The position numbers and the translations under genes were made by a program. The notes below the pieces were generated by a model that was not told the origin of the DNA, ran no database searches, and saw only the letters and a program-made list of their open reading frames with translations. DNA of 64,000 nt from Xanthomonas melonis (GTDB taxonomy: Bacteria > Pseudomonadota > Gammaproteobacteria > Xanthomonadales > Xanthomonadaceae), in NCBI RefSeq assembly GCF_020783655.1, contig NZ_JAJGQH010000015.1:62001-126000 (forward strand), read 5' to 3'. Positions 35,762 through 45,034 of this stretch are shown here, in pieces. Numbering within the stretch: the first letter of the stretch is position 1; every line of letters starts with the position of its first letter.

Positions 35762-37710
35762 GAGGAATCTCCGGTTCGCGGGCGATGCTGCTGCAGGTCT
35801 TTCAGAAGTGTGGCGCTATCCAAACTAGCGCCAGCGTAGCGCGCGGCAGCGAAACGTTGGCTGAGTGCCAGCAGGGGCGTGCCCGGGTGTTCGCGGGCGA
35901 CGCGCTGCGCCCACACCGTGGCCGGTTCGTGCGGCTCGCGCGCCAGGCCCAGTTTGCGGTAACGGCGGCCCACCCGATGCCAGGCGCGCAGCAGCGGGTC
36001 GCGCTCGCGTTCGCCGCGGGCCAGCAGCCAGCCCATCCAGGCCAGGGCGCCACCGGCGAAGATGCCGAAGATCAGGGTCAACTGTGAGGTGTCCAGGCGG
36101 TCGATGCCGAACGGTTGCAGCAGCCGCTGCTGGCGCTCCGCGTCGAAGGACAGCACCAGCTCGTTCCAGCCGCGGCGCAGCCAGTCGCTGACCTGGCCAA
36201 GGCCCGCCCACGTCCCGAGTTGGGCGAAGTTGTTGCCCCCTCCGGCCTGCAGGCGATCTTCCAGCGTGTCGTAGATCCGTTCCGGTGCGACTGCGGCCGT
36301 GGGATCCACGCGCACCCAGCCCCGGCCTGCCAGCCAGACTTCGGCCCAGGCGTGCGCATCCATTCGCCTGACCACCCAATAATTGCCCAGTCCGTTGTAG
36401 ACGCCGCCGGTATAGCCGGTGACCACGCGTGCGGGGATGCCGGCCCCGCGCATCAGCACCACGAACGAGGAACTGAAGTGTTCGCAGAAGCCGGCTTTCT
36501 GCTGGAACAGGAATTCGTCCACGCTGTTGCGGCCGAGCAGCGGCGTGTCCAGGGTGTAGGCGAACTCGCGGGTGATCCATTGCAGCGCGCGCTGCACGAC
36601 GGCGCCGTCGTCGTTGCCGGCCTCCGCGCGCCACTGCCGTGCCAACGCGAGGGTGCGTGGATTGAAGCCGGGCGGCAGCGCCAGTGCACGTGCGCGCAGC
36701 CGGTCGGGCAGGTCGGTGTCGAAGCGTGCCGGCGGTGCCGACTGCAGCTCCCAGCGGGTGAGCGCGGTCAATGGCCGCTGTGCGAACAGTTCGTAATCGG
36801 GCGACAGCTCGGCATTGGCGACGTTGCTGGTAGGCAGGTCCAGCGAGACCAGCTGGCGCCGATCGGTGGGCTCGTAATCCAGTCGGTAGCGATAGGTCTG
36901 TGGCCCGGGCACGACCGCGGCGGGCTGGCCACGGCCGGTCCAGCGCGCACGCTGCCAGCTGCGGCCATCGAAATCCCACATCACCGGTCCGCGCCAGTAG
37001 CGCTGCTGCGGCGGTGGCGCCCGGCCGGCGAATTGCACGCGCAGGGCAGGGTTGTCGTCGGCCATCAGGTCGATCCACTCGCCCGGGGACATGTTGTCCG
37101 ACAGGCCGGGCCGCGACAGCGCACGTTCGGGTACGCCCCACAACGGCGCACCCAGGCGCGGCAGCAACCAGAACGTGACCAGCGCCAGCGGCACGCCGAT
37201 GGCCACCAGCTTGCCGATACCCCGCAACTGCAGGCCCAGCGCAGGCGTGCTGGTGCGGTGCTCTTCGTCGGCCAGTCGCTGCATGCTGAGCAGGGCGGTC
37301 GCCACCGCCAGCAGCGCCAAGCCCATCGTCGCCGGCCCCTGATCGAGCAGAAAGGCGGCAAACGGTGCGAACAAGGCGAACCCCAGCAGGCTGCGCGCAT
37401 CGCGCAAGGTGCGCAGTTCGGAGGCCTTGATCGCCAGCATGGCCGCCAGCACGGCGCAGCCGGTGTCGCGACCGAAGCGCATGCCGATCTGCCAGTACAC
37501 CGCCGCCAGCATCGCCACCACCAGCAGCAAGCGTACCGGTGCCATCAGCGTGCCGCGCCAGCTCAGTACGCCGACCAGCACGGCGGCAACGGCGATGGTG
37601 GCGGCGAGCAGGCCGGGCAGCTGCAACAACAACGGTGCCAGCGCTAGCCAACTGGTGGCCAGCACCCAGCCGCGGCTGGCCAGGGCGATCGGGGCGGCGG
37701 GCTCAGTCAT
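35758..37710 (-). CDS. tgpA: TgpA-like membrane transglutaminase (DUF3488 + transglutaminase core)
   Basis: 650 residues. The N-terminal part has five to six membrane helices (LALAPLLLQLPGLLAATIAVAAVLVG, LLLVVAMLAAVYWQIGM, LLGFALFAPFAAFLL, LVAIGVPLALVTFWLL). A periplasmic segment with the transglutaminase triad follows: Cys in KAGFCEHFSSSFVVLMR, His in MDAHAWAEVWLAG, Asp in VRVDPTAAV. A further helix (LIFGIFAGGALAWMGWLL) precedes a cytoplasmic end (LGLAREPHEPATVWAQRVA). TgpA is essential in Pseudomonas aeruginosa. The operon moxR-DUF58-tgpA is conserved and this gene overlaps both neighbours. Confidence 0.92.
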   Translation of the reverse strand: MTEPAAPIALASRGWVLATSWLALAPLLLQLPGLLAATIAVAAVLVGVLSWRGTLMAPVRLLLVVAMLAAVYWQIGMRFGRDTGCAVLAAMLAIKASELRTLRDARSLLGFALFAPFAAFLLDQGPATMGLALLAVATALLSMQRLADEEHRTSTPALGLQLRGIGKLVAIGVPLALVTFWLLPRLGAPLWGVPERALSRPGLSDNMSPGEWIDLMADDNPALRVQFAGRAPPPQQRYWRGPVMWDFDGRSWQRARWTGRGQPAAVVPGPQTYRYRLDYEPTDRRQLVSLDLPTSNVANAELSPDYELFAQRPLTALTRWELQSAPPARFDTDLPDRLRARALALPPGFNPRTLALARQWRAEAGNDDGAVVQRALQWITREFAYTLDTPLLGRNSVDEFLFQQKAGFCEHFSSSFVVLMRGAGIPARVVTGYTGGVYNGLGNYWVVRRMDAHAWAEVWLAGRGWVRVDPTAAVAPERIYDTLEDRLQAGGGNNFAQLGTWAGLGQVSDWLRRGWNELVLSFDAERQQRLLQPFGIDRLDTSQLTLIFGIFAGGALAWMGWLLARGERERDPLLRAWHRVGRRYRKLGLAREPHEPATVWAQRVAREHPGTPLLALSQRFAAARYAGASLDSATLLKDLQQHRPRTGDSS

Positions 37711-38659
37711 GTGGCAGCAGCGCCAACGTGCGCAGGCATAGATGATGGTGCGACGGGCCTTGCGCGGGGCCCAGCGGCGGCTGGCCTGGCACGATCAGGC
37801 GATAACGCCGGCCGTCGCGCTCGGCCAGATTGATCCAGCGCGCCAGCCGTGCGATGCGGCGTTCGTACGGCAGTGCGTGCAGCGCCCGCCAGTCCAGTGT
37901 GACTTCCACACCCAGCGGCTGTTCGTACTCGCGCACCAGCAGGGCGTCGCGCCTTGCCGAGTGCTTCCAGGAAATCGTGCGGGGCGCATCGCCGGCGCGG
38001 TATGGGCGCAACTGGTGCAGTTCCTCGCCTTGCGCATGCAGGCGGGTCTGGTTGGGCGAGCCGGCACCGTCCGGCAGCGGCGGGCCCTGCTCCTCGGGTT
38101 TGGGATAGGCCAGCAAGGGCGTCTCCGGCCACACCCACGACCACGCCCGTACCAGCCCCAGCGGCTGGATGCTGGACACACGGATGCGCTCGATGTCCTG
38201 CCAGCCGCGCCGGGTGGTGGGTACCAGCAGATCGACCTCGCCGTTCTCCTGCGCGATCAACGAGCAGAAGCCGCTGCTGTCCCGGTGATCCAGCCGCAGT
38301 CCGCGGCGTGCGCGCGTGTCGCGACGCGCAAGCGAGACCCGCATGCGCAGCGGCTCGCCGGCCACCACCGGTTCGGCCGCGACCGCTTCGATGCGCAGGG
38401 CCGACAGCTGCAGATGGGCCATGATGCTGCTGGCGATGCCGGCGGTGGCCAGCAACAGCGCCAGCAGCAAGGCCGGATTGTTGTTGTAGTTCAACGCGCC
38501 CAGCAGCATGGCCAGCAGCAGGGCGGTAACGAACAGGCCGAAGCGGGTCGGCAGGACATAGATGCGGCGCCGATCCAGCACGATCGGCAACGCTTCGGCT
38601 GCGCGCGGGTGCGCCAGCAGGCTGAGGCGGCGGCCGAGACCGCGCAGCGACGCACGCAC
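37703..38659 (-). CDS. DUF58 domain-containing protein
   Basis: A 318-residue protein with two N-terminal membrane helices (GLFVTALLLAMLLGALNYN and ALLLALLLATAGIASSIMA), then a beta-rich region and the DUF58 hallmark RPYRAGDAPRTISWKHSARRD-like segment with LLVREYEQP. It is always paired with a MoxR ATPase and often a vWA or transglutaminase protein; molecular function is unknown. It overlaps tgpA by 8 bp and lies 5 bp downstream of moxR. Confidence 0.92.
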   Translation of the reverse strand: MRASLRGLGRRLSLLAHPRAAEALPIVLDRRRIYVLPTRFGLFVTALLLAMLLGALNYNNNPALLLALLLATAGIASSIMAHLQLSALRIEAVAAEPVVAGEPLRMRVSLARRDTRARRGLRLDHRDSSGFCSLIAQENGEVDLLVPTTRRGWQDIERIRVSSIQPLGLVRAWSWVWPETPLLAYPKPEEQGPPLPDGAGSPNQTRLHAQGEELHQLRPYRAGDAPRTISWKHSARRDALLVREYEQPLGVEVTLDWRALHALPYERRIARLARWINLAERDGRRYRLIVPGQPPLGPAQGPSHHHLCLRTLALLPHD

Positions 38660-38664
38660 CGGTG

Positions 38665-39618
38665 TCAGTCCACCGGCACGCTGTGCAGCAGCGCCTTGGC
38701 CAGCGCCGGCCCGGACGACGATTCGGCCTCCGGCACCAGCCGATGCCCGGCCACGGCCACGAACAATGCCTGCACGTCTTCCGGCAGCGCATGTTCGCGC
38801 CCCAACAGCAGGGCGTAGGCCTTGGCGGCGCGCAGCAGTGCGATGCCGGCGCGCGGCGACAGCCCCACCCGCACCCCGGCATGCTGGCGGCTGCGCAGCA
38901 GCAGCGCCTGCACATAGGCGATCAACGCATCGCTGGTATGGATCTGGCCCACCACCGTGCGCAGGGCGACCACGTCGGCATCGCTGAGCTGCGGCGCGGC
39001 CTGGGCGATCAGCTCGCGGCGGTCGGCGCCGGACAGTAGGGCGCGCTCGGCATCGGCGCTGGGGTAGCCCAGACTCAACCGCAGCAGGAAGCGATCCAGC
39101 TGCGAGTCCGGCAGCGGGAACGTGCCCGACAGGTCCACCGGATTCTGCGTGGCGATCACGAAGAACGGCTCGGGCAAGGCATGCGTGACGCCATCCAGCG
39201 TGACCTGTTGCTCGGCCATCGCTTCCAGCAGCGCGCTTTGCGTGCGCGGCGGCGCGCGATTGATTTCATCGGCCAGCAGCACGTTGGTGAACACCGGGCC
39301 GGGATGGAACTGGAACTGGCGCGAGGCGGCGTCGTACACCGACACGCCCAGCACATCGGCCGGCAACAGGTCGGAGGTGAACTGCACGCGCTGGAAGCCC
39401 AGCCCCAGGCTGGAGGCCATCGCGTGGGCGAGGGTGGTCTTGCCCAGACCAGGCAGGTCCTCGATCAGCAGATGGCCGCCGGACAGCAGCGCCACGAAGG
39501 CCAGGCGGACTTCCTGGGCCTTGCCCAGCAGCAGCGAATTGACCTGCTCTTGCGCGCGCCGCAGCGATTGACGCAGCGCATCGGTTAGCATTTCCGTGGA
39601 ACGCGGCGGTATCGACAT
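38665..39618 (-). CDS. MoxR family AAA+ ATPase
   Basis: A 317-residue chaperone-like ATPase. Walker A DLPGLGKTTLAHAM, Walker B VLLADEINRAPPRTQSALLEAM, sensor 1 FFVIATQNPVDLSGTFPLPDSQLDRFLL, and the C-terminal lid with GLSPRAGIALLRAAKA. Start MSIPPRSTEM at 39618 is chosen; MLTDALRQ at 39591 is possible. It heads the operon and diverges from the GT39 gene by 36 bp. MoxR proteins act on partner proteins of the same operon; here these are DUF58 and TgpA. Confidence 0.93.
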   Translation of the reverse strand: MSIPPRSTEMLTDALRQSLRRAQEQVNSLLLGKAQEVRLAFVALLSGGHLLIEDLPGLGKTTLAHAMASSLGLGFQRVQFTSDLLPADVLGVSVYDAASRQFQFHPGPVFTNVLLADEINRAPPRTQSALLEAMAEQQVTLDGVTHALPEPFFVIATQNPVDLSGTFPLPDSQLDRFLLRLSLGYPSADAERALLSGADRRELIAQAAPQLSDADVVALRTVVGQIHTSDALIAYVQALLLRSRQHAGVRVGLSPRAGIALLRAAKAYALLLGREHALPEDVQALFVAVAGHRLVPEAESSSGPALAKALLHSVPVD

Positions 39619-39654
39619 CACAATTCCGTAGGTGGAAGAAGAGTGCACAGGGCA

Positions 39655-41496
39655 ATGCAGGGAGACCAACGCGCACATCGCACCTTCGTGATCCTGTGGA
39701 CACTGGCCACCGCCGTCAAGCTGTTGATCGCCGCGCGGCTGCCGCTGTTCGTCGACGAGGCGTTCTACTGGCAGGAAGGCCAGCATCTGGCGGCGGCATA
39801 TTCGGATCTGCCGGGCATGACCGCGTGGTTGGCGCGGGCTGGGGTCGAGTTCGGTGGCCATCACCTGCTGGCGCTGCGGCTGCCGTTCCTGGTCATCGCC
39901 GCGCTGCTGCCGTGGCTGATCGCGCATATCGCCACGCGCTGGTTCGGCTCCACCCTGGGCTGGCAGGCCGGCAGCCTGACCCTGCTGATGCCGCTGTCTG
40001 CGACGCTGGGAATCCTGGCGGTGCCGGATGTGCCGATGGCCTTGGCGGCGGTCCTGTGCATGGATGCAGGCGCACGCCTGCTGCGCGAGGTCGATGCCAC
40101 CAGTGCGCTGGAGCTCGCCGTCGGGCTGGCCATCGGCGCGTTCAGCCATTACCGCTTCGTCGGCGTGATCGGTGTGGGCTGCATCGCGCTGCTGTGCATC
40201 CCGCAGGGACGTGCGGTCCTGCGCGACCCGCGCATCTGGATGGCGTTGACGGTGGGCGCAGTGAGCTGGCTGCCGTTGCTGGTCTGGAACACCGATCACG
40301 ACGAGGCCGGGTTGCGCTTCCAGTTGGTGGACAGGCATCCATGGCGATTCCAGATCAGCGGGCTGTGGTTCCTGTTGATCCAGGCGGTGGCGGTGACGCC
40401 GCTGTTGGGCTGGGCAATGGTCAAGGTAGGGTTGGCCGGCACCCGTTCCGGGGGCGGCTCGCGTGCGCAATGGCGTTACTTCGGTCTGCTGGGCGGCATC
40501 TCGACCGTGGCGATCTTCGTCCTGGGCTTTTTCAGCGATGCCGAGCGGATCAGCTTTCACTGGCCATTGCCTGGCTATCTCGCATTGCTGGTCGCGGTGC
40601 CGGTGATCCTGATGCGGTGGCCGCACCCGCTGCGGCGGGCGGCGTGGTTGATCGCGCTGCTCGGTACGCTGGGTGCCTATGGCTACTACTTGGCAGTGTC
40701 GGTGCCGTCCATCCGCGCGCATGCGGCTGGCGAAAAATACTACCCGCGCAATTTCGCCGGCTGGAACGATCTGGCGCGTGCGGTGCGGGCCAGGCTGGCA
40801 CAGATGCCGCCGGGTACGCGCGTGCTGGCTGGAAACTTCAAGGTAGGCGCAGAACTCGGCTTTCAGTTGCGCGATGCGCGGATCGAGGTGCTGCGTTCCG
40901 ACTTGAACGACAAGCACGGGCGCAGCGCGCAGTTGCGGCAGTGGGGGCTGCTCAGCGACGGTACGCGCGATGGGCCGCGCTTGTTGGTGCTGTCCCCCAG
41001 CGATCAGCGCTATCGCGATCTGCTGCATCGCTACCACGCCGTCTGCGACATGGTCGGGCCCTTGCCGCCGCCCACCGTGGTGTCCACCGATCACGGCTAT
41101 CAACGTTTCCTGCTGTTCGCGCTGCCGGCGCAACGCACGCCCGGGCCCTGCGTCGCGCCAGCGATGGCCTGGATCGACGCTCCGCTGCCGGATGCGCGCG
41201 TGTCCGGTCAGGTGCAGGTGCGCGGCTGGGCGTTCAAGGATGGGGTCGGGCTGGCGAAGGTGGAGCTGTTGCTCGATGGTCGCCCCGTCGTGCAGGCCGA
41301 TTATGGCAGCGCGCTGGACATCCGCCCGTACTGGAAGATTTCGACCGACCCGCAGCATCCGAACGTCGGCTTCTCCGCCACGCTCGATACGCATGCCGTG
41401 CCGCCCGGCACGCACTGGCTGGGACTGCGCCTGCACGGCCGCGACGGCAGTGTCGAGGACTGGTGGGAGCAGCCCTTCACCGTTTCCGCCCCTTGA
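39655..41496 (+). CDS. Glycosyltransferase family 39 (dolichyl/undecaprenyl-phosphate-sugar transferase type) with C-terminal Ig-like domain
   Basis: 613 residues. Family GT39/PMT: N-terminal TM helix, then LPLFVDEAFYWQEGQHLAAAYSDLPG with the catalytic DE pair in the first periplasmic loop. About ten further helices run to residue 350 (LILM, ILAVPDVPMALAAVLCMDAG, YRFVGVIGVGCIALLC, LPGYLALLVAVPVILM). After residue about 500 a soluble beta domain follows (ARVSGQVQVRGWAFKDGVGLAKVELLLDG), unusual for the family. ATG at 39655 is used; a GTG at 39643 has a better GGAAG site and would add four residues. It heads a three-gene plus-strand module. Confidence 0.85.
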   Translation: MQGDQRAHRTFVILWTLATAVKLLIAARLPLFVDEAFYWQEGQHLAAAYSDLPGMTAWLARAGVEFGGHHLLALRLPFLVIAALLPWLIAHIATRWFGSTLGWQAGSLTLLMPLSATLGILAVPDVPMALAAVLCMDAGARLLREVDATSALELAVGLAIGAFSHYRFVGVIGVGCIALLCIPQGRAVLRDPRIWMALTVGAVSWLPLLVWNTDHDEAGLRFQLVDRHPWRFQISGLWFLLIQAVAVTPLLGWAMVKVGLAGTRSGGGSRAQWRYFGLLGGISTVAIFVLGFFSDAERISFHWPLPGYLALLVAVPVILMRWPHPLRRAAWLIALLGTLGAYGYYLAVSVPSIRAHAAGEKYYPRNFAGWNDLARAVRARLAQMPPGTRVLAGNFKVGAELGFQLRDARIEVLRSDLNDKHGRSAQLRQWGLLSDGTRDGPRLLVLSPSDQRYRDLLHRYHAVCDMVGPLPPPTVVSTDHGYQRFLLFALPAQRTPGPCVAPAMAWIDAPLPDARVSGQVQVRGWAFKDGVGLAKVELLLDGRPVVQADYGSALDIRPYWKISTDPQHPNVGFSATLDTHAVPPGTHWLGLRLHGRDGSVEDWWEQPFTVSAP

Positions 41497-41521
41497 TCAC
41501 GTATTGACCGACATCCTGCCC

Positions 41522-42487
41522 GTGACTTATCCAGTGTCATCTCCAGCGTCATCGACCGCGCTGCGCATCGCCGTACTGGTGCCGTGCCACAACGAGGCGG
41601 CCACCATCGCCACGGTGGTCGGCGACTTTTCTGCGGCCCTGCCGGATGCGGCGATCCACGTGCTGGACAACAATTCCAGCGATGCCACCGCGGCGATTGC
41701 CAGTGCAGCGGGCGCGCGGGTATCCCGCGTCGCGTTGCAAGGCAAGGGCAATGTGGTCAGGCGTGGATTCGCCGATGTGGAGGCCGACATCTACGTGCTG
41801 GTCGATGGCGACGCCACCTACGATGCCGCTGCGGCGCCTGGGTTGGTGCGCAAGCTGATCGACGAACGCCTGGACATGGTGGTCGGTGCGCGGCGCGATC
41901 AACAGCAGGCCGCCTACCGCCCCGGTCACCGGCTGGGCAACGTCATGCTGACGCGTTGTGCGGGCCTGCTGTTCGGCCGCAGTTTCGACGACATGCTGTC
42001 CGGCTACCGGGTGTTCTCGCGACGCTATGTCAAATCCTTCGCCGCGCACGCGCATGGGTTCGAGACCGAGACCGAACTGGCCGTGCATGCCCTGCAGCTG
42101 CGCATGCCGGTAGCCGAGGTCGAGACCGCCTATGGGGTGCGCCCGGAGGGCTCGCAGAGCAAGTTGAACACCTGGCGCGACGGATGGCGCATCCTCACCA
42201 CCATCGTCAAGCTGTTCAAGGCCGAACGGCCGCTACTGTTCTTTTCGGTCGGCTTTCTGCTCAGCGCCGCGTTGTCGATCATGCTGGCGATTCCGTTATT
42301 CGAGACCTATTTCGCCACCGGGCTGGTGCCGCGGTTTCCCACCGCGATCCTGTGCGTGGCGCTGATGCTGCTCGGGTTCCTGTTGCTGGCCTGCGGGTTG
42401 ATCCTGGATACCGTCACCCGCGGGCGGATCGAAGCCAAGCACCTGGCGTATCTTGCCGAGCCGCTGTTTTCCGAGCGTGCGCGATGA
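41522..42487 (+). CDS. GT2 family glycosyltransferase (GtrB/DPM1-like) with C-terminal membrane helices
   Basis: 321 residues, GTG start. GT-A fold: LRIAVLVPCHNEAATIATVV, AIHVLDNNSSDATAAIA, YVLVDGDATYDAAAA (DxD-like DGD), GARRDQQQAAYR-type acceptor loop, and DMLSGYRVFSRRYVKSF with GFETETELAVHAL. Two C-terminal helices (LLFFSVGFLLSAALSIMLAI; ILCVALMLLGFLLLACGLILD) resemble undecaprenyl-phosphate sugar transferases such as GtrB. TTG 41504 and GTG 41534 are other in-frame starts; none has a clear ribosome site. It overlaps the next gene by ATGA. Probable role: loading a sugar on undecaprenyl phosphate for the flanking membrane transferases. Confidence 0.87.
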   Translation: MTYPVSSPASSTALRIAVLVPCHNEAATIATVVGDFSAALPDAAIHVLDNNSSDATAAIASAAGARVSRVALQGKGNVVRRGFADVEADIYVLVDGDATYDAAAAPGLVRKLIDERLDMVVGARRDQQQAAYRPGHRLGNVMLTRCAGLLFGRSFDDMLSGYRVFSRRYVKSFAAHAHGFETETELAVHALQLRMPVAEVETAYGVRPEGSQSKLNTWRDGWRILTTIVKLFKAERPLLFFSVGFLLSAALSIMLAIPLFETYFATGLVPRFPTAILCVALMLLGFLLLACGLILDTVTRGRIEAKHLAYLAEPLFSERAR

Positions 42488-44364
42488 CCGGCCGGCACGC
42501 ACGCATCCGTGTCAGGTGCCCCGACGTTCTCTGGGCCCGCGGGGCGCGTTGGCTGGCCTGGCTTGATCGGCGGTTCGCCTTCCACAGCGGAGCCAACGCG
42601 ATTGCCACAGTCGTCACCGTGGTGGTGCTTGGTGCTGTGATGGGCCTGGGTCTAGGCCAGGACGCCAACTGGGACCTGCGCAACTACCACCTCTACAACG
42701 GATATGCGTGGTGGCATGGCCGGCTCCTGCACGATCTGGCGCCCGCGCAATTGCAGAGCTACTTCAATCCGGCGCTCGATATCGTCCAGTACGCATTGAT
42801 GACGCAATGGCCGGCGCCGTTGACCGGCATGCTGATGGGCGCGCTGCATGCGGCGGTGTTTCTGCCGGCGGCGGCGATCGCTTGGTATGTCCTGGAGGGC
42901 AACCGGCAACGTGCGCGCTTGGTTCCGCTGCTGTCGCTGACCGGCCTTTGCAGCGCCGCGTTTTTGTCCGAATTCGCCAACACCATGGCCGATGCGACCA
43001 CCGCGTTGCCGGTGCTGGGGGCACTGGCCGTGGTGATGCGCGCGCAGCGTTGCCAGGCGGCCGGGGCCGGTCCGGCCACGCGTGACTGGCTGTGGGCGGG
43101 GCTGCTGCTCGGGCTCGCGGTGGCGTGCAAGCTGACCAACGCTACCTATGCGCTTGCCATGGCGGCGGCCGCACTCAGTGCGGGCGGCCGACCACGGGCG
43201 CGTCTACTGGGTCTGACGGCAATGACGTTGGCGGCGTTGGCGGTGTTCGGACTGATTGCCGGCCCGTGGTATCTGCGGATCTGGGAGCAGTTCGGCAATC
43301 CGTTGTTCCCGCAGTTCAATGCCTACTTCCATGCGCCATTGGCGCAGCCGATCTCTGCGGGCGACACCAGGTGGTTGCCGCGCAATGTCGGCGAATGGCT
43401 GGCCTGGCCGTTGGTGTTCACCTTCAACCCGTGGCGGGTCAGCGAGATTGCGCTGTTCCAATGCATCTGGGCGCTGTTGTACCTGGCGGTGCTGGCGATC
43501 GCGGCGCGTGCGTTGCTACGCAAGTCGCTTCCGGCGCCCGATTGGAGTGCGCAGGCGCGCACGCTGCTGATATTCGTGGGCGCTGGTTATCTGCTATGGC
43601 AGGCGGCCTTTTCGATCCACCGCTATCTGCTGGCGCTGGAGGTCGTGGCGCCGCTCGCGTTATGGCTGTGCTGCCAGCGCGTGTTCGCCGCGCCGCAGGC
43701 GCCTTGGATGGGCGGTGGGCTGGTCGCCTTCAGCGCATTGATCGCGCTGGGGGGCTGGAACGACTGGGGGCGTGAATCCTGGGCGTGGCGTAGCTTTCGG
43801 GTCGAGCAGCCGGGCATCGCGCAGCCGGCGGCGGCGACCGTGTTGCTGGTGGGCGACGAGCCGCAGGCGTGGCGCGTTGCGTTGCTGCCTGCGCAGACGC
43901 GGTACGTCGGCGTGGCGACCAATTTGCCGGCATCGGATGCGTACCGCGATCGCGTGCGTGCGCTGCTTGCCGAACGCCCGCAGCACTACGCCATGCTGGG
44001 CGCGGTGATGGACAAGCAGGTGCCGCGCATCCAGCGAATGAATCGCTGGGCGCAACGGTTCGGATTGAGCGCGCAGCCAGACTGCACGGGCTTGCGCTGG
44101 CTGGTCGGGCACGGCCTGCGCGCCGAACTGGACACCACGCAGCCGGGCCAATGCATGCTGCGCGTGCTGCGGCAGAAGGCCGAGGTGGTGGAGGCGGCCA
44201 ATCGCCAGCTGCGCGACACTGCGCGGCAGCAGTTGCTGAGCTACGGCGTTTCGCTGGATCCGGCCAACTGCCGCACGCTGTCCTCGCAGATCGGCCAGGG
44301 ATTCTATCCCTATCAATTCTGCGAGGTAGGCCTCGTCTCATCGGCGCCGGCTCAGGGGAGCTGA
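42484..44364 (+). CDS. Polytopic membrane protein, probable lipid-linked glycosyltransferase
   Basis: 626 residues. About eleven hydrophobic helices (NAIATVVTVVVLGAVMGLGL, LLMGALHAAVFLPAAAIAWYV, LLLGLAVACKLTNATYALAM, LTLAALAVFGLIAGPWYL and others). The first loop has DANWDLRNYHLYNGYAWWHG, an acidic/aromatic loop like those of GT-C transferases. A soluble C-terminal part of about 200 residues begins near VLLVGDEPQAWRVALL. I do not recognise a named family. Context (GT39 and GtrB-like genes directly upstream, ATGA overlap) indicates transfer of a sugar to a surface glycan or protein. The 3' end overlaps the convergent maf gene by 13 bp. Confidence 0.75.
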   Translation: MTGRHARIRVRCPDVLWARGARWLAWLDRRFAFHSGANAIATVVTVVVLGAVMGLGLGQDANWDLRNYHLYNGYAWWHGRLLHDLAPAQLQSYFNPALDIVQYALMTQWPAPLTGMLMGALHAAVFLPAAAIAWYVLEGNRQRARLVPLLSLTGLCSAAFLSEFANTMADATTALPVLGALAVVMRAQRCQAAGAGPATRDWLWAGLLLGLAVACKLTNATYALAMAAAALSAGGRPRARLLGLTAMTLAALAVFGLIAGPWYLRIWEQFGNPLFPQFNAYFHAPLAQPISAGDTRWLPRNVGEWLAWPLVFTFNPWRVSEIALFQCIWALLYLAVLAIAARALLRKSLPAPDWSAQARTLLIFVGAGYLLWQAAFSIHRYLLALEVVAPLALWLCCQRVFAAPQAPWMGGGLVAFSALIALGGWNDWGRESWAWRSFRVEQPGIAQPAAATVLLVGDEPQAWRVALLPAQTRYVGVATNLPASDAYRDRVRALLAERPQHYAMLGAVMDKQVPRIQRMNRWAQRFGLSAQPDCTGLRWLVGHGLRAELDTTQPGQCMLRVLRQKAEVVEAANRQLRDTARQQLLSYGVSLDPANCRTLSSQIGQGFYPYQFCEVGLVSSAPAQGS

Positions 44365-44927
44365 AACCCCGCCTGCCGCAACAGCCGTGCCAGGGCGATC
44401 AGTGGCAGGCCGACCAGGGCGGTGGGGTCGTTGCTGCGAATGGCGTCGAACAGGCTGATGCCCAGCCCTTCGCATTTGAAGCTTCCGGCGCAGTCCAGCG
44501 CCGGCTCGGCGGCCAGGTAGCGTTCGATCTCCACAGCTGTCAGCGGGCGCAGCTGCACTTCGGTCATATCCAGCGCATGCAGGCGGCGGTCCGGGCCGAC
44601 CAGGCTGACAGCGGTATGGAAACGCACCGTGCGGCCGGACATGGCGCTCAGCTGCGCGCGTGCCTGGTCCAGGGTTCCCGGCTTGCCGAGGGCGCGGCCG
44701 TCCAGGTCGGCGACCTGATCGGAGCCGATCACCCAGGCGTCGGGAGCCTGCGTCGCGATCGCGGCGGCCTTCTCTGTGGCCAGGCGGCTGGCCAGGGCGT
44801 CGGGCGCTTCGCCTGGCTGCGGCTGCTCATCAACTTCGGGGCGGGCGGTGGCGAAGTCCAGCCGCAGGCGGCCCAGCAGCTCGCGACGGTAGACGGAGGT
44901 GGAGGCGAGGATCAGGCGTGGCATCAT
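44352..44927 (-). CDS. maf: Maf family nucleotide pyrophosphatase (YceF/m7GTP type)
   Basis: House-cleaning enzyme that hydrolyses modified nucleoside triphosphates. 191 residues. MPRLILASTSVYRRELLGRL is the P-loop-like motif, followed by EVDEQPQPGEAP, VIGSDQVADLDGRALGKP, CAGSFKCEGLGISLFDAI and ALVGLPLIALARLL. SFKCEGLG is the pattern of the YceF branch (7-methyl-GTP) rather than YhdE. Two adjacent ATGs (44927, 44924) are possible. It diverges from yceD, as in E. coli where yceF and yceD are divergent beside rpmF. Confidence 0.93.
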   Translation of the reverse strand: MMPRLILASTSVYRRELLGRLRLDFATARPEVDEQPQPGEAPDALASRLATEKAAAIATQAPDAWVIGSDQVADLDGRALGKPGTLDQARAQLSAMSGRTVRFHTAVSLVGPDRRLHALDMTEVQLRPLTAVEIERYLAAEPALDCAGSFKCEGLGISLFDAIRSNDPTALVGLPLIALARLLRQAGFQLP

Positions 44928-44995
44928 GGCGCGGCTTCCGGTCGGGCTGGGAAGTCTGCCAGCCCGGGCGGCGCGACAGGCGCGCGCGCGCGGGT

Positions 44996-45024
44996 TTGAC
45001 ACGGCTGCGGCGGATCTTTAACAT
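44996..45024 (+). promoter_or_regulatory. Promoter of yceD-rpmF with start close to the ATG
   Basis: TTGACA (44996-45001) and TAACAT (45019-45024) with a 17-bp spacer, a near-consensus sigma-70 promoter. Transcription would begin about 45031, only a few bases before the yceD ATG (45035). Confidence 0.7.
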
Positions 45025-45034
45025 TCTGCGGCTT

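Noticed and set aside
38665-41436. MoxR frame open far upstream (over 900 codons)
   Set aside because: The upstream part is antisense to the GT39 gene; the natural start with family sequence is at 39618.
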